Below are positions 1 through 7,657 of a stretch of 25,555 nt of DNA, one piece after another (position 1 is the stretch's first letter; each line of letters opens with the position of its first letter). Location: assembly GCA_036822015.1 (NCBI GenBank), contig DAISIL010000050.1, positions 1-25,555 of the forward strand, read 5' to 3'. The notes below the pieces were generated by a model. The model was not told the DNA's origin, did no database searches, and saw only the letters and a program-made list of their open reading frames with translations. A program made the translations under genes and the position numbers. Origin of the DNA: DAISIL01 sp036822015. GTDB taxonomy: Bacteria; Bacteroidota; Bacteroidia; Cytophagales; Bernardetiaceae.

Positions 1-50
1 TTTGTTCTATACAAAAACGAAGTTGCAGAATCTCTAGCAAATAACCAAAA

Positions 51-91
51 AAAACCGTCAAGGGGGTCTTTCGACCGCCCTTGACGGTTTT
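51..91. terminator. Strong bidirectional intrinsic terminator
   Basis: A perfect 14-bp inverted repeat (51-64 with 78-91, core ACCGTCAAGGG/CCCTTGACGGT) is extended inwards by GGTC (65-68) pairing with GACC (73-76) around a TTTC loop, with a single G bulge at 77. On the minus strand the hairpin is followed by a run of eight T (plus-strand A47-54). On the plus strand a shorter T run closes it. It lies 7 bases past the stop of the minus-strand LVIVD gene, so it most likely terminates that transcript. It could also stop plus-strand transcription coming from the left edge. Confidence 0.85.
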
Positions 92-97
92 TGGATG

Positions 98-1327
98 TTA
101 TTTGACCTCAATCTGGCTCAACAGTTCAAGCTTATCGGGGTTTTGGTAGTCGTATTGAAAAATCTGATTGCTACCTACCATGACAAGGTGTTTGCGGTGC
201 GTGATCGGGATGACATCGTAGGTTCTGATGTTGCCGAAGTGTCCCGTTTGTTGGATGCGGTTGGGGTTTTGGGCATCGAATATTTTGAGTCCGTCGCGGC
301 CATCACAGATGAAGAGGGTGTTTTGGTCGATGCCTAAGCCGTGGGGGTTGGTCATGGGATAGCTACGGAGCAGGCGCGGGCGGGCGGGATTGCTGACATC
401 GACAACGTCGAGTTGGTTTACGCCACCTCGGCAGTCGCTGCCATCGCGTAGCGTAACATAAGCGTAGTCGCCTTGCACCACGACGGGATCGCAGCTACGG
501 GTGTGGCGATATACCCCCTCGCGCTTGGGCTGGGCTTGGTTGGCGATACTATAAATATACATGCCATCTTGGGCACCGATATAAAGCCGCTCCTCGTGGA
601 TAAAAACGGTTTCGATGTCGGCACCTACACGGCTACGTACACCTGCTTCGCGGGGATTTTTGGGGTCTTCGATGTCGAGTACGACGAGGTCTTGGGTATC
701 AATCCCATAAAAGTAATTGCCCTTGATGGCAAAGCAAGCCATAGACCCGCCCATACTTGCCCCCGATACCTGGGCGGCCGACTGTGCCGACATGGTCATG
801 CCACCCGCAATGCCTCCCCCCGTGATGCCAAAGCGGGGCATATTGCCGGCACTGTTGCCGTTGAGCAAGGACTGGATGGGGTTGGCGAGCAGTTGCATGA
901 GCGTTTCGCCGGTTCGGAAGGCAACCTCTCCTTGCTGCGCCCCAAAACGCGCACGATGGGAGAAGAGTGCCGAAAGGCGGTTGATTTCTCGAGGGGCGCG
1001 GGGGTCTTCGATGTCGAGTACGATAAGATCATCGTGGCTGTTGGCGTACATGATCGTCCCGACGACGGCCATATCGACGTTGCCCGGGATGTCGATAAAT
1101 CCAATGCGTTGAGGGTCGCGGGGATTCATGTTGTCATAGATCAGTACGCCGCGCTCGAGGAGGTTTACGTAGATGTAATCATCGGCATACCATATCTTTC
1201 CAGCTTTGATGAAGCTGAAGTCCTGGTCTTGGGCGCTTTGTCCGGCAGCGGCGGCATCTTGTTTGATTTGCCCCAGGGCAAGGCTGGCCAGAAGGGCAAG
1301 AAGGAGGGTGAAATACAAGCGTTTCAT
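98..1327 (-). CDS. LVIVD-repeat secreted beta-propeller protein
   Basis: This is a 409-residue exported protein. An N-terminal signal peptide (MKRLYF, then a Leu/Ala-rich core, ending near ALGQ at 17-20) has no lipobox Cys, so export by signal peptidase I is likely. At least six LVIVD-type blades are visible, each with a hydrophobic strand, Asp and then N/D-P-x-x-P: VLIYDNMNPRDP (61-72), LIVLDIEDPRAP (101-112), LVVLDIEDPKNP (214-225), MYIYSIANQAQP (256-267), LDVVDVSNPARP (306-317) and LKIFDAQNP (347-355). Blades two and three are separated by a long insert rich in Gly, Ala, Met and Ser (about 157-195). The family folds as a beta-propeller and its substrate is unknown. The start at 1327 was chosen because it opens the signal peptide; the frame extends further upstream but with unconvincing sequence. 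The gene is divergent from the SusC operon, and shared regulation is possible but not shown. Confidence 0.88.
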   Translation of the reverse strand: MKRLYFTLLLALLASLALGQIKQDAAAAGQSAQDQDFSFIKAGKIWYADDYIYVNLLERGVLIYDNMNPRDPQRIGFIDIPGNVDMAVVGTIMYANSHDDLIVLDIEDPRAPREINRLSALFSHRARFGAQQGEVAFRTGETLMQLLANPIQSLLNGNSAGNMPRFGITGGGIAGGMTMSAQSAAQVSGASMGGSMACFAIKGNYFYGIDTQDLVVLDIEDPKNPREAGVRSRVGADIETVFIHEERLYIGAQDGMYIYSIANQAQPKREGVYRHTRSCDPVVVQGDYAYVTLRDGSDCRGGVNQLDVVDVSNPARPRLLRSYPMTNPHGLGIDQNTLFICDGRDGLKIFDAQNPNRIQQTGHFGNIRTYDVIPITHRKHLVMVGSNQIFQYDYQNPDKLELLSQIEVK

Positions 1328-1655
1328 GGTCGAATCGTTTTGGTGGTGGTTGCTTTGTTTTGCTTCTGCTTGTAGAGAGGCAAAAATGTAGCGAAGGTTG
1401 CTGGGAGAGGTCGGCTTTTTGTTTTTTTTGCTTTTCTGGGAAAATCTTGCAACGCTGACGTAACAAACTGCGTTGTGGCAACATCTTTTGAATTTGGCGA
1501 AATAAAATTTTGTTCCCAAAGAAAAGAGATCAGAATAATTTTTTGTGTACGCAAAACCTATAAAAAAGTTACGCTTTCGTTTTGCGCTTTTTGATTTTAT
1601 AGTAACTTTACACTTCTATTACGTTCACTTTATCTTAATCAACCACAGAATAACC
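1328..1655. promoter_or_regulatory. 328-bp divergent intergenic region
   Basis: This AT-rich spacer lies between the minus-strand LVIVD gene and the plus-strand susC-like gene. It must hold promoters for both. The plus-strand candidate is listed separately at 1582-1610. On the minus strand TACATTTT (plus 1383-1390) resembles the TAnnTTTG -7 element of Bacteroidota and lies about 55 bases before the LVIVD start, but it has no convincing -33 TTG. No RNA gene, repeat or operator was recognised. Confidence 0.5.
1582..1610 (+). promoter_or_regulatory. Probable Bacteroidota-type promoter of the SusC operon
   Basis: A TTG (1582-1584, within TTTG) is followed after 18 bases by TAACTTTA (1603-1610), close to the Bacteroidota -33 TTTG / -7 TAnnTTTG consensus. 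Transcription would start near 1615-1620, leaving a leader of about 40 bases before the ATG at 1656. No Shine-Dalgarno sequence precedes that ATG, as is usual in this phylum. Confidence 0.55.
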
Positions 1656-4600
1656 ATGAAACGAGGTTTACTGACAAGTATGCTCTTGGTACTGTTGGGT
1701 GTTTTTTCTGCCTTTGCGCAGGATCGCACCGTCAGCGGTACTGTGCTGGCCGAGTCGGACAACACCCCCCTGCCGGGCGTGTCCGTCGTCGTGAAAGGCA
1801 CAACCATAGGAACGCAGACCGACTTTGAAGGGAAATACACCCTCAACGTCCCCGCTACGGCAAAGACACTCGTCTTTAGCTACCTGGAGAACAAAAAAGA
1901 AATCGCCATCGGCGATCAAAGTGTGATCGACATGACGATTAAAGATGTCCTCCAAACCGAAGAAGTCGTCGTAACGGCTTTGGGTATCGAACGCCAAGAA
2001 CGCCAACTGGCTTACTCTGTCTCTACGCTTAGCTCCGAAGAGGTAACAACGGTACGTGAAACCAACGTCGTAAACTCTCTCCAGGGCAAGATCGCGGGTA
2101 TCCAGATCACGCAACAGAGCGGTAACGTAGGGGGTTCTACCCGTATCAACATCCGTGGTATCAACTCATTGAGTGGTACGAGTGAGCCGCTTTGGGTAGT
2201 CGATGGGGTGCAGATCTTCAACTCCAACATCGCTACGGGTAGCCGTATCTCGGGTGGCTTTGACGTGGGTAACCGCGCCCAGGACATCAACCCTGATGAC
2301 ATCGAAACGATCACGGTACTTAAAGGTGCCGCCGCCCCCGCCCTTTATGGATCGCAGGCCGCCAACGGTGTTATCCTCGTAACGACCAAACGCGCCAAAG
2401 CCGGACAAAAAACCAACGTAACCGTAAACTCCTCCGTGCGTTTTGATCGCCCGCTTGTCCTTCCTAGTTTCCAAAACGAATGGGGACCAGGTAACTTCGG
2501 TAAGTATGACGTTCGGGATGGGGCCGGCGGATGGGGCCCTCGCATCGCAGGACAGCGTGTTGAGGACTTCACCGGCGAAGAGGTATCCCTCCAAGCCTTC
2601 CCCGATAACGTCAAAGACTTCTACGAAACGGGCGCACTCGTCATCAACAACGTTTCTTTGGCTGGTGCCAGCGAAACCAACGACTACCGTTTGAGTATCA
2701 CCTCACTCAACCAAACCGGTATGGTACCTGCTCAGGGTCTGGATCGCTACACGATCTCTTTGAACGCTGGCTCTAAGTTTGCCAACAACCTTAGCTCTCG
2801 CTTTGGCGTGAACTACGTCCGTACCACCAGTGTACGCCGTGCTGCCCAGGGTGCCAACGACCCCAACGTCTTGACAGACATCATCAACTTCTGGCCCCGT
2901 ACTACGGATGTTCGCAAACTCAACCCCTGGATTGATCCCCTAACCGGACAACAAATCAACCCCATTGATGAGTTCACGAACAACCCCTACTGGATCGCTC
3001 ACGAAAACCGGTTCGATACGGAGGTAGATCGTCTGTTTGGTTTCATGGAACTGGACTACAAACCTTTGGAGTTCTTGAAGTTCAAAGGACGTGTGGGCTA
3101 TGACCAGCTTACCGATGACCGCTTCCGCTCTAACCGCGTCGGTACGGTAGGTCGTGAGGTCGGAGACTTCACCGATGACAACCTCCAGCAGCGTCGCTTG
3201 ACGGTAGATGTTTTGGGTACAGTCAATAAAAAAATCAACGAAGACATAAACTTTGATGCCAACTTTGGCTATCAGATGGTACAGACGGTCTTCTCTCGCT
3301 TGACCAACAACGCCGAGCAGCTCACCATCGCAGAGCTTTTTGCGACGGGTAATGCCGCTGCCAACAACCCCGTCAAGGACTTCAGCGAAAACCGCTTCTT
3401 CGGTTTCTTTGCCGATGTTACGCTGGGCTACCGCGACTACTTGTTCTTGAACGTTACGGGACGTAACGACTGGTCTTCTACATTGCCTATCGGTAACAAC
3501 TCTTACTTCTACCCCTCCGTAAACCTGAGCTTCATCTTTACGGATGCCTTTGATGTAGGAGGAGACATTCTCTCGTATGGTAAGTTGCGGACCAACTACG
3601 CCCAGGTAGGTGCGGGTACGGGCGCATATTTGCTCAACTTCCGCTACTTCCCCGTCAATAGCGTCTTTGGTCAGTTTGGTACAGGCAACAACCTTCCCTT
3701 TGGTGGGCAGTTGGGCTTTGCTGGCACCAACCAAATTCCTCCCGTGGGCTTGAAGCCAGAGCAGCAACGCAACATCGAAATCGGTGCTGAGCTTCAGTTC
3801 CTGGATGGCCGCTTTGGTTTGGACGTAACGTACTACAACTCCACCAACGTCGATCAAATTTTGGGTATTCCGGTTGCACAATCGACGGGCTTTACCTCTG
3901 CCTTGATTAACGTCGGTGAGGTTACCAACGAAGGTATCGAGATCGAGTTCAATGCAGATGTCATCAAAACCAACGATTTCCGTTGGAACACTTTGGTTAC
4001 TTTTACGCACAACCAAAACCGTGTAACCAAGTTGGCTGATGGTTTGGAGCGTCTCAATGTAGCTTCGGAGTTTAACGGTCTCTTGATCGTTGCCGAGGAG
4101 GGCCGTCCGTTGGGCTTCTTTGGTGGTGCTTTCCGTCGCGATACGACGACCAACGAAATCCTGGTTGATCCCCGTACAGGCTTGCGTGTACAAGGCGAAA
4201 ACCGCCGTTTGGGTAACATCGACCCCAACTTCCTGGTGGGATGGGTCAATGACTTCTCCTATAAAGGCTTGAGCTTGCGTTTGACCTTCGATTATCGCGA
4301 AGGAGGCACGATCTTCTCCAACACCGCCGCCCAGTTGCGTCGCTCTGGTTTGTCCGAAGAGACCGCCGTCAATCGTACCAGCACTTTCATCGACAACCAA
4401 GCCTTCATCCAGGAGAGCGATGGATCACTGCGCCCCAACGACATCCCTGTTACGCATGAGCAGTTCTGGCCCGCTTACGCCAACGCCAGCATTGCCGAAG
4501 GTAACATTTTCAAAGGGTCGTTCATCAAGTTGCGTGAAGTAGCCATCAACTACACCCTCCCCAAAAGCCTCCTCCAAAACACCTTCCTTACTGGTGTAAC

Positions 4601-4763
4601 CGTAGGCTTGGAAGCACGTAACCTGGCCATCTTGTATAGTGCCGTACCGCACATTGATCCTGAAACTAACCTCTTTGGTTCAGGCAGTCTGGGTGCTGGT
4701 GTAGAGCGCGGTGGTATTCCTTCTTCGCGTAGTGTAGGAGCTAACCTTCGCATTTCCTTCTAA
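1656..4763 (+). CDS. SusC/RagA-family TonB-linked outer-membrane transporter
   Basis: This 1035-residue TonB-dependent transporter imports nutrients across the outer membrane with the SusD lipoprotein encoded next to it. The domains in order are a signal peptide (1-22, ending AFAQ), a carboxypeptidase-regulatory-like beta-sandwich (about 25-95, with PLPGVSVVVKGT and TDFEGKYTL), a TonB-box-like EEVVVTALG (102-110), a plug domain (about 112-290, with LQGKIAGIQI, INIRGINSLSG and PLWVVDGV), then a beta-barrel to the terminal Phe (NLRISF). The length is normal for the family. The start at 1656 gives a clean signal peptide; the frame is open further upstream, but that sequence is promoter-like. The SusD gene follows after 30 bases. 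The substrate cannot be deduced because no glycan- or peptide-degrading enzyme lies nearby and no sigma/anti-sigma pair is present. Confidence 0.95.
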   Translation: MKRGLLTSMLLVLLGVFSAFAQDRTVSGTVLAESDNTPLPGVSVVVKGTTIGTQTDFEGKYTLNVPATAKTLVFSYLENKKEIAIGDQSVIDMTIKDVLQTEEVVVTALGIERQERQLAYSVSTLSSEEVTTVRETNVVNSLQGKIAGIQITQQSGNVGGSTRINIRGINSLSGTSEPLWVVDGVQIFNSNIATGSRISGGFDVGNRAQDINPDDIETITVLKGAAAPALYGSQAANGVILVTTKRAKAGQKTNVTVNSSVRFDRPLVLPSFQNEWGPGNFGKYDVRDGAGGWGPRIAGQRVEDFTGEEVSLQAFPDNVKDFYETGALVINNVSLAGASETNDYRLSITSLNQTGMVPAQGLDRYTISLNAGSKFANNLSSRFGVNYVRTTSVRRAAQGANDPNVLTDIINFWPRTTDVRKLNPWIDPLTGQQINPIDEFTNNPYWIAHENRFDTEVDRLFGFMELDYKPLEFLKFKGRVGYDQLTDDRFRSNRVGTVGREVGDFTDDNLQQRRLTVDVLGTVNKKINEDINFDANFGYQMVQTVFSRLTNNAEQLTIAELFATGNAAANNPVKDFSENRFFGFFADVTLGYRDYLFLNVTGRNDWSSTLPIGNNSYFYPSVNLSFIFTDAFDVGGDILSYGKLRTNYAQVGAGTGAYLLNFRYFPVNSVFGQFGTGNNLPFGGQLGFAGTNQIPPVGLKPEQQRNIEIGAELQFLDGRFGLDVTYYNSTNVDQILGIPVAQSTGFTSALINVGEVTNEGIEIEFNADVIKTNDFRWNTLVTFTHNQNRVTKLADGLERLNVASEFNGLLIVAEEGRPLGFFGGAFRRDTTTNEILVDPRTGLRVQGENRRLGNIDPNFLVGWVNDFSYKGLSLRLTFDYREGGTIFSNTAAQLRRSGLSEETAVNRTSTFIDNQAFIQESDGSLRPNDIPVTHEQFWPAYANASIAEGNIFKGSFIKLREVAINYTLPKSLLQNTFLTGVTVGLEARNLAILYSAVPHIDPETNLFGSGSLGAGVERGGIPSSRSVGANLRISF

Positions 4764-4793
4764 AATATGTTTTCACTCAAAAAAATCGTCATA

Positions 4794-6224
4794 ATGAAAC
4801 GCATCCTTCAGTTCTTTTTGTTTCTGGCGTTTTTGGTGTCTGCTACTTCGTGCGATGACTTCCTGGACATCAACGACGACCCCTTAGCAGCGACCCAAGC
4901 CGACCCGGATTTGCTCTTCCCCACCGCCCTGCTCGACTTTTCGATGAACCGGACGGTAGAAAACACCCCCTCTTTTGCAGCCTTCGCCCAGCATTGGGCA
5001 TCGGGCGGATCGGCAGGTGTTTTTATTAGCCCCGAACGCTACATCATCGGTGTCTTTGGGCCCGGTAACACGTGGGTAAACAACTACGCCTCCGTCTTGA
5101 AAAACATGCTCCTGGCACGCCTGGATGCCGAAGCAGCCGGACGTAACAACGTCGTGGCCCAAATCAAGATCGTAGAAGCCATGACGTATCTCTACCTCAC
5201 GACTACCTTTGGAGATATTCCCTTCACGGAAGCCGTTGATTTGGAGACCGCTAACCCTCGTTTCGATCCCCAAGAAGTTGTTTTGGATGGTATCGTAGCT
5301 CGTCTGGACGAAGCCCTTGCCCTGATCGACCTAAGCAGCACCGATGCGGTCAGAGATGGTGATTTGATCTACAAAGGAGATATTGCCAAATGGCAGCGTT
5401 ATGCCAACTCCTTGAAATTCAAAACGCTTATGCTCATCCAGAACAAGAAAGATGTCAGTGCGCAAATTGCCGCTACCGTTACGCAGCCCATGATTACATC
5501 GGTAGCTGACGAAGCCGCTTTCCCTTATTTTGACGCACCGAACAACCAAAACCCCATCTGGAAAATCACCTTGCTTTTCAGTGGTGGACAAAACGTGTGG
5601 TTCCATGCCAACAACACAACGCTTGATCTGATGAACGCCTTGGATGACCCCCGCATTCCTACGTACTTTGATACAAACGGTGCTGGTGCTTATCGTGGTA
5701 TTGCTCCAGGATCAGCAGCGGGCGCGTTTTCGGATAACTTCTCTACCGTTAGTGGCAACATCATCCGTGCAGATTTCCCTGATCGTCTGACGACAGCCGG
5801 AGAGATTCTGCTCCTGCAAGCCGAAGCGGCTGCTAAGGGAATCATCCCTGGTGGTTTGGGTGCTGCCAATGATCTCTATCGCCAAGGCGTACAAGCCAGC
5901 ATGGATTTCTATAACGGAAAGCCAGGTGCTATCCCTGCTGCTGCCAAGACAGCTTACCTCAACTCGCTCCCCAACCTGGCCTCACGCCCGCAGGCAGCCG
6001 CTCTGGAAGCCATCTACGCCCAGCAATACCTTGATCTCTTCGGACGTGGTATCGAAGCCTGGACGCAATGGCGACGGGTTAAGTTCCCCGAGCTAACACT
6101 GCCCATCCAGGCGCAGCTCGGCACGATCATTCGTCGCTACCCGTATGCCGTAAACGAACTGGCCGCCAACATCAACGCGCCTTCGCAGCCTACCCTGGAC
6201 TCGCCCATGTGGTTTGAAAACTAA
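4794..6224 (+). CDS. SusD/RagB-like nutrient-binding outer-membrane lipoprotein (SusD-like_2 type)
   Basis: This 476-residue surface lipoprotein forms the lid of the SusC channel. The lipoprotein signal MKRILQFFLF..LVSATSC places the acylated Cys at residue 20, followed by DDF, the common opening of SusD proteins. Family landmarks are YLYLTTTFGDIPFTEA (133-148), WQRYANSLKFKTLMLI (200-215) and, near the C-terminus, GRGIEAWTQWRRVKFPEL. These resemble the SusD-like_2 group rather than the classical SusD of starch uptake. An in-frame ATG at 4767 would add nine residues. The start at 4794 is preferred because it gives a standard signal, but the longer form is not excluded. The gene is co-oriented with and 30 bases after the SusC gene, so the two are almost certainly cotranscribed and form one complex. 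Confidence 0.92.
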   Translation: MKRILQFFLFLAFLVSATSCDDFLDINDDPLAATQADPDLLFPTALLDFSMNRTVENTPSFAAFAQHWASGGSAGVFISPERYIIGVFGPGNTWVNNYASVLKNMLLARLDAEAAGRNNVVAQIKIVEAMTYLYLTTTFGDIPFTEAVDLETANPRFDPQEVVLDGIVARLDEALALIDLSSTDAVRDGDLIYKGDIAKWQRYANSLKFKTLMLIQNKKDVSAQIAATVTQPMITSVADEAAFPYFDAPNNQNPIWKITLLFSGGQNVWFHANNTTLDLMNALDDPRIPTYFDTNGAGAYRGIAPGSAAGAFSDNFSTVSGNIIRADFPDRLTTAGEILLLQAEAAAKGIIPGGLGAANDLYRQGVQASMDFYNGKPGAIPAAAKTAYLNSLPNLASRPQAAALEAIYAQQYLDLFGRGIEAWTQWRRVKFPELTLPIQAQLGTIIRRYPYAVNELAANINAPSQPTLDSPMWFEN

Positions 6225-6238
6225 TTTTTTGATTTTTT

Positions 6239-6271
6239 GTAGCCTGCCTTACCATAAGTTAGGCGGGCTAC
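6239..6271 (+). other. Intercistronic RNA hairpin between susD-like and lipoprotein genes
   Basis: GTAGCC (6239-6244) pairs with GGCTAC (6266-6271), T6245 with G6265 as a wobble, and GCCT (6246-6249) with AGGC (6261-6264). This gives an 11-bp stem with an 11-base loop. No T run follows on the plus strand, so it is a poor intrinsic terminator. It is better read as an mRNA-stability or processing hairpin that could set the third gene's level relative to susCD. Alternatively it is an imperfect terminator with partial read-through. Confidence 0.55.
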
Positions 6272-6301
6272 TTCCCATCAAACACAAAAAACTTTTTGGT
6301 T

Positions 6302-6805
6302 ATGAAAAAGCTAAAATACTTCTTTGTCGTCTTAGCACTCGGTCTCTTCACGACGGCCTGCGAGTACGACACCTTTGAGGATGAACTGCCGTTCATCGAA
6401 AACGCTCTGCCCGCCTATGTGCGCTTCGATCCAGGGATCAGTGCCTCCATCAATCTGGATGAGGGTGCTGTGCGTGATCTCGAAGTACAGGTTACTGCAC
6501 CGATTCAGCAAGACGTAACGGTTACGTACTCCATCTCGGGAAATGCCGTTTTTGGTCAGAACTTCATCATCAGCGGCGCACAAGCCAACGGTGGTACGTT
6601 CACGATCGAACACAAGCAAGACGATCCGGCAAACTTTGATAACTTCGTTATCACCGTGATTGCCCTCGACGACCGTCTCCGTGATGGCGATAAGAACCTC
6701 ACCATCACCCTGGAAAGTGCCGTTGCCGCTGATGGAACAGTTTTGCAAGCCGGACAAGGATCGGTTTACAAGACGGTTAATATCACCATCGTCGATACCA
6801 ACTAA
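6302..6805 (+). CDS. Calx-beta-like lipoprotein, third gene of the SusCD operon
   Basis: This 167-residue lipoprotein has a signal MKKLKYFFVVLALGLFTTAC with the acylated Cys at 20. The remainder reads as a single Calx-beta-type immunoglobulin-like sandwich: an acidic opening (INLDEGAVRDLEV), alternating beta strands (VTVTYSISGNAVFGQNF), then VITVIALDDRLRDGDKNLTI, where the family has its Asp-rich turn, and a final strand VYKTVNITIVD. In other Sus loci this position is occupied by SusE/SusF-like surface binding lipoproteins, so a role in ligand capture or complex stability is inferred. The start at 6302 is the ATG before the signal peptide. It follows susD after a 77-base spacer with a hairpin and precedes the operon terminator. 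It shares no recognisable sequence with SusE or SusF. Confidence 0.78.
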   Translation: MKKLKYFFVVLALGLFTTACEYDTFEDELPFIENALPAYVRFDPGISASINLDEGAVRDLEVQVTAPIQQDVTVTYSISGNAVFGQNFIISGAQANGGTFTIEHKQDDPANFDNFVITVIALDDRLRDGDKNLTITLESAVAADGTVLQAGQGSVYKTVNITIVDTN

Positions 6806-6832
6806 GCCAACACAGCACTGGTTCTTTTTCTG

Positions 6833-6866
6833 ATCCCACGTCTTTATGGAAAGGCGTGGGATTTTT
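6833..6866 (+). terminator. Intrinsic terminator of the SusCD operon
   Basis: ATCCCACG (6833-6840) pairs with CGTGGGAT (6855-6862). The stem continues inwards with T6841-G6854 and CTTT (6842-6845) with AAAG (6850-6853), leaving an ATGG tetraloop. That makes about 13 bp followed by TTTTT (6862-6866). It lies 28 bases past the lipoprotein stop and is a textbook rho-independent terminator. Confidence 0.85.
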
Positions 6867-6869
6867 GCG

Positions 6870-6877
6870 TAAATTTG
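6870..6877 (+). promoter_or_regulatory. Candidate -7 element for yebC
   Basis: TAAATTTG matches the Bacteroidota -7 consensus TAnnTTTG exactly and stands 28 bases before the yebC ATG. It begins only a few bases after the T run of the upstream terminator, so its -33 region falls inside the terminator hairpin. No clear TTTG is present there. Confidence 0.5.
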
Positions 6878-6905
6878 TTCTCCAAACAAACATCTACCCA
6901 ATCTT

Positions 6906-7652
6906 ATGGCAGGACACAGCAAATGGGCCAACATCAAGCACCGAAAAGCCGCCCAAGATGCCAAACGTTCTAAGGTATTCACCAAGCTCATCAAAGAAAT
7001 CACGGTAGCGACCCGCGAGGGCGGCGATGACCCCGAAATGAATCCTCGCCTACGCCTTGCCGTCCAGAATGCAAAGGGAGCCAACATGCCCAAAGACACC
7101 ATCGAGCGGGCAATCCAGAAAGGCAGCGGCGTAGGAGGAGCAACCTATACAGAGATGACCTACGAAGGCTATGCCCCACACGGAGTAGCCATCTATATCG
7201 AAGCCAGCACCGATAACACCAACCGCACCGTCGCCAACGTCCGTGCGATCTTCAACAAAGCCAACGGTAGCCTAAGCACCTCTGGCTCTCTTGATTTTAT
7301 CTTTGAGCGGAAGGGTATTTTTATCGTCGAACTCGCCGAAGGAACCGATCCCGACGAACTGCTCCTCGAGCTGGCCGATGCCGGTGCCGAAGATGTGGAA
7401 ACCGATCAGGACAGCAATCTGGCACAAATCACCTGCGCCCTCGAAGACTTTGGTAGCGTACAGAAGAAAGTAGAAGAACTCGGGCTACAGGTGCAGAGTG
7501 CCAACCTGGATCGTATCCCCCTGACGACCAAAGCCCTCGATGATGAAGCAGCAAAAGATGTCCTCAAAGTCATCGAAAAACTTGAAGACGACGACGACGT
7601 AAACAAAGTCTATCACAACCTCGAACTCACCGAATCACAACTTAACGGATAA
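6906..7652 (+). CDS. yebC: YebC/TACO1-family protein
   Basis: This 248-residue cytosolic protein is of full family length. It opens with the nearly invariant MAGHSKWANIKHRKAAQD (1-18) and carries the conserved RLRLAVQNAKGANMPKDTIERAIQKG block and the YEGYAPHGVAIYIE segment. The family was long annotated as PmpR-like transcriptional regulators. Later work associates members with ribosomes and translation of difficult sequences such as proline runs; the sequence here does not decide between these roles. It starts after an exact TAAATTTG box and is followed after five bases by a lipoprotein gene, so the two are probably cotranscribed. Confidence 0.95.
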   Translation: MAGHSKWANIKHRKAAQDAKRSKVFTKLIKEITVATREGGDDPEMNPRLRLAVQNAKGANMPKDTIERAIQKGSGVGGATYTEMTYEGYAPHGVAIYIEASTDNTNRTVANVRAIFNKANGSLSTSGSLDFIFERKGIFIVELAEGTDPDELLLELADAGAEDVETDQDSNLAQITCALEDFGSVQKKVEELGLQVQSANLDRIPLTTKALDDEAAKDVLKVIEKLEDDDDVNKVYHNLELTESQLNG

Positions 7653-7657
7653 TCCCT

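Noticed and set aside
473..1375. 300-codon plus-strand frame opposite the LVIVD gene
   Set aside because: The opposite strand has a signal peptide and six family repeats. This frame is only their mirror.
2940..4400. Long open frame (486 codons) on the minus strand inside the SusC gene
   Set aside because: It is antisense to a well-supported transporter gene whose codon bias leaves the opposite strand open. It has no domain signature, signal or promoter.
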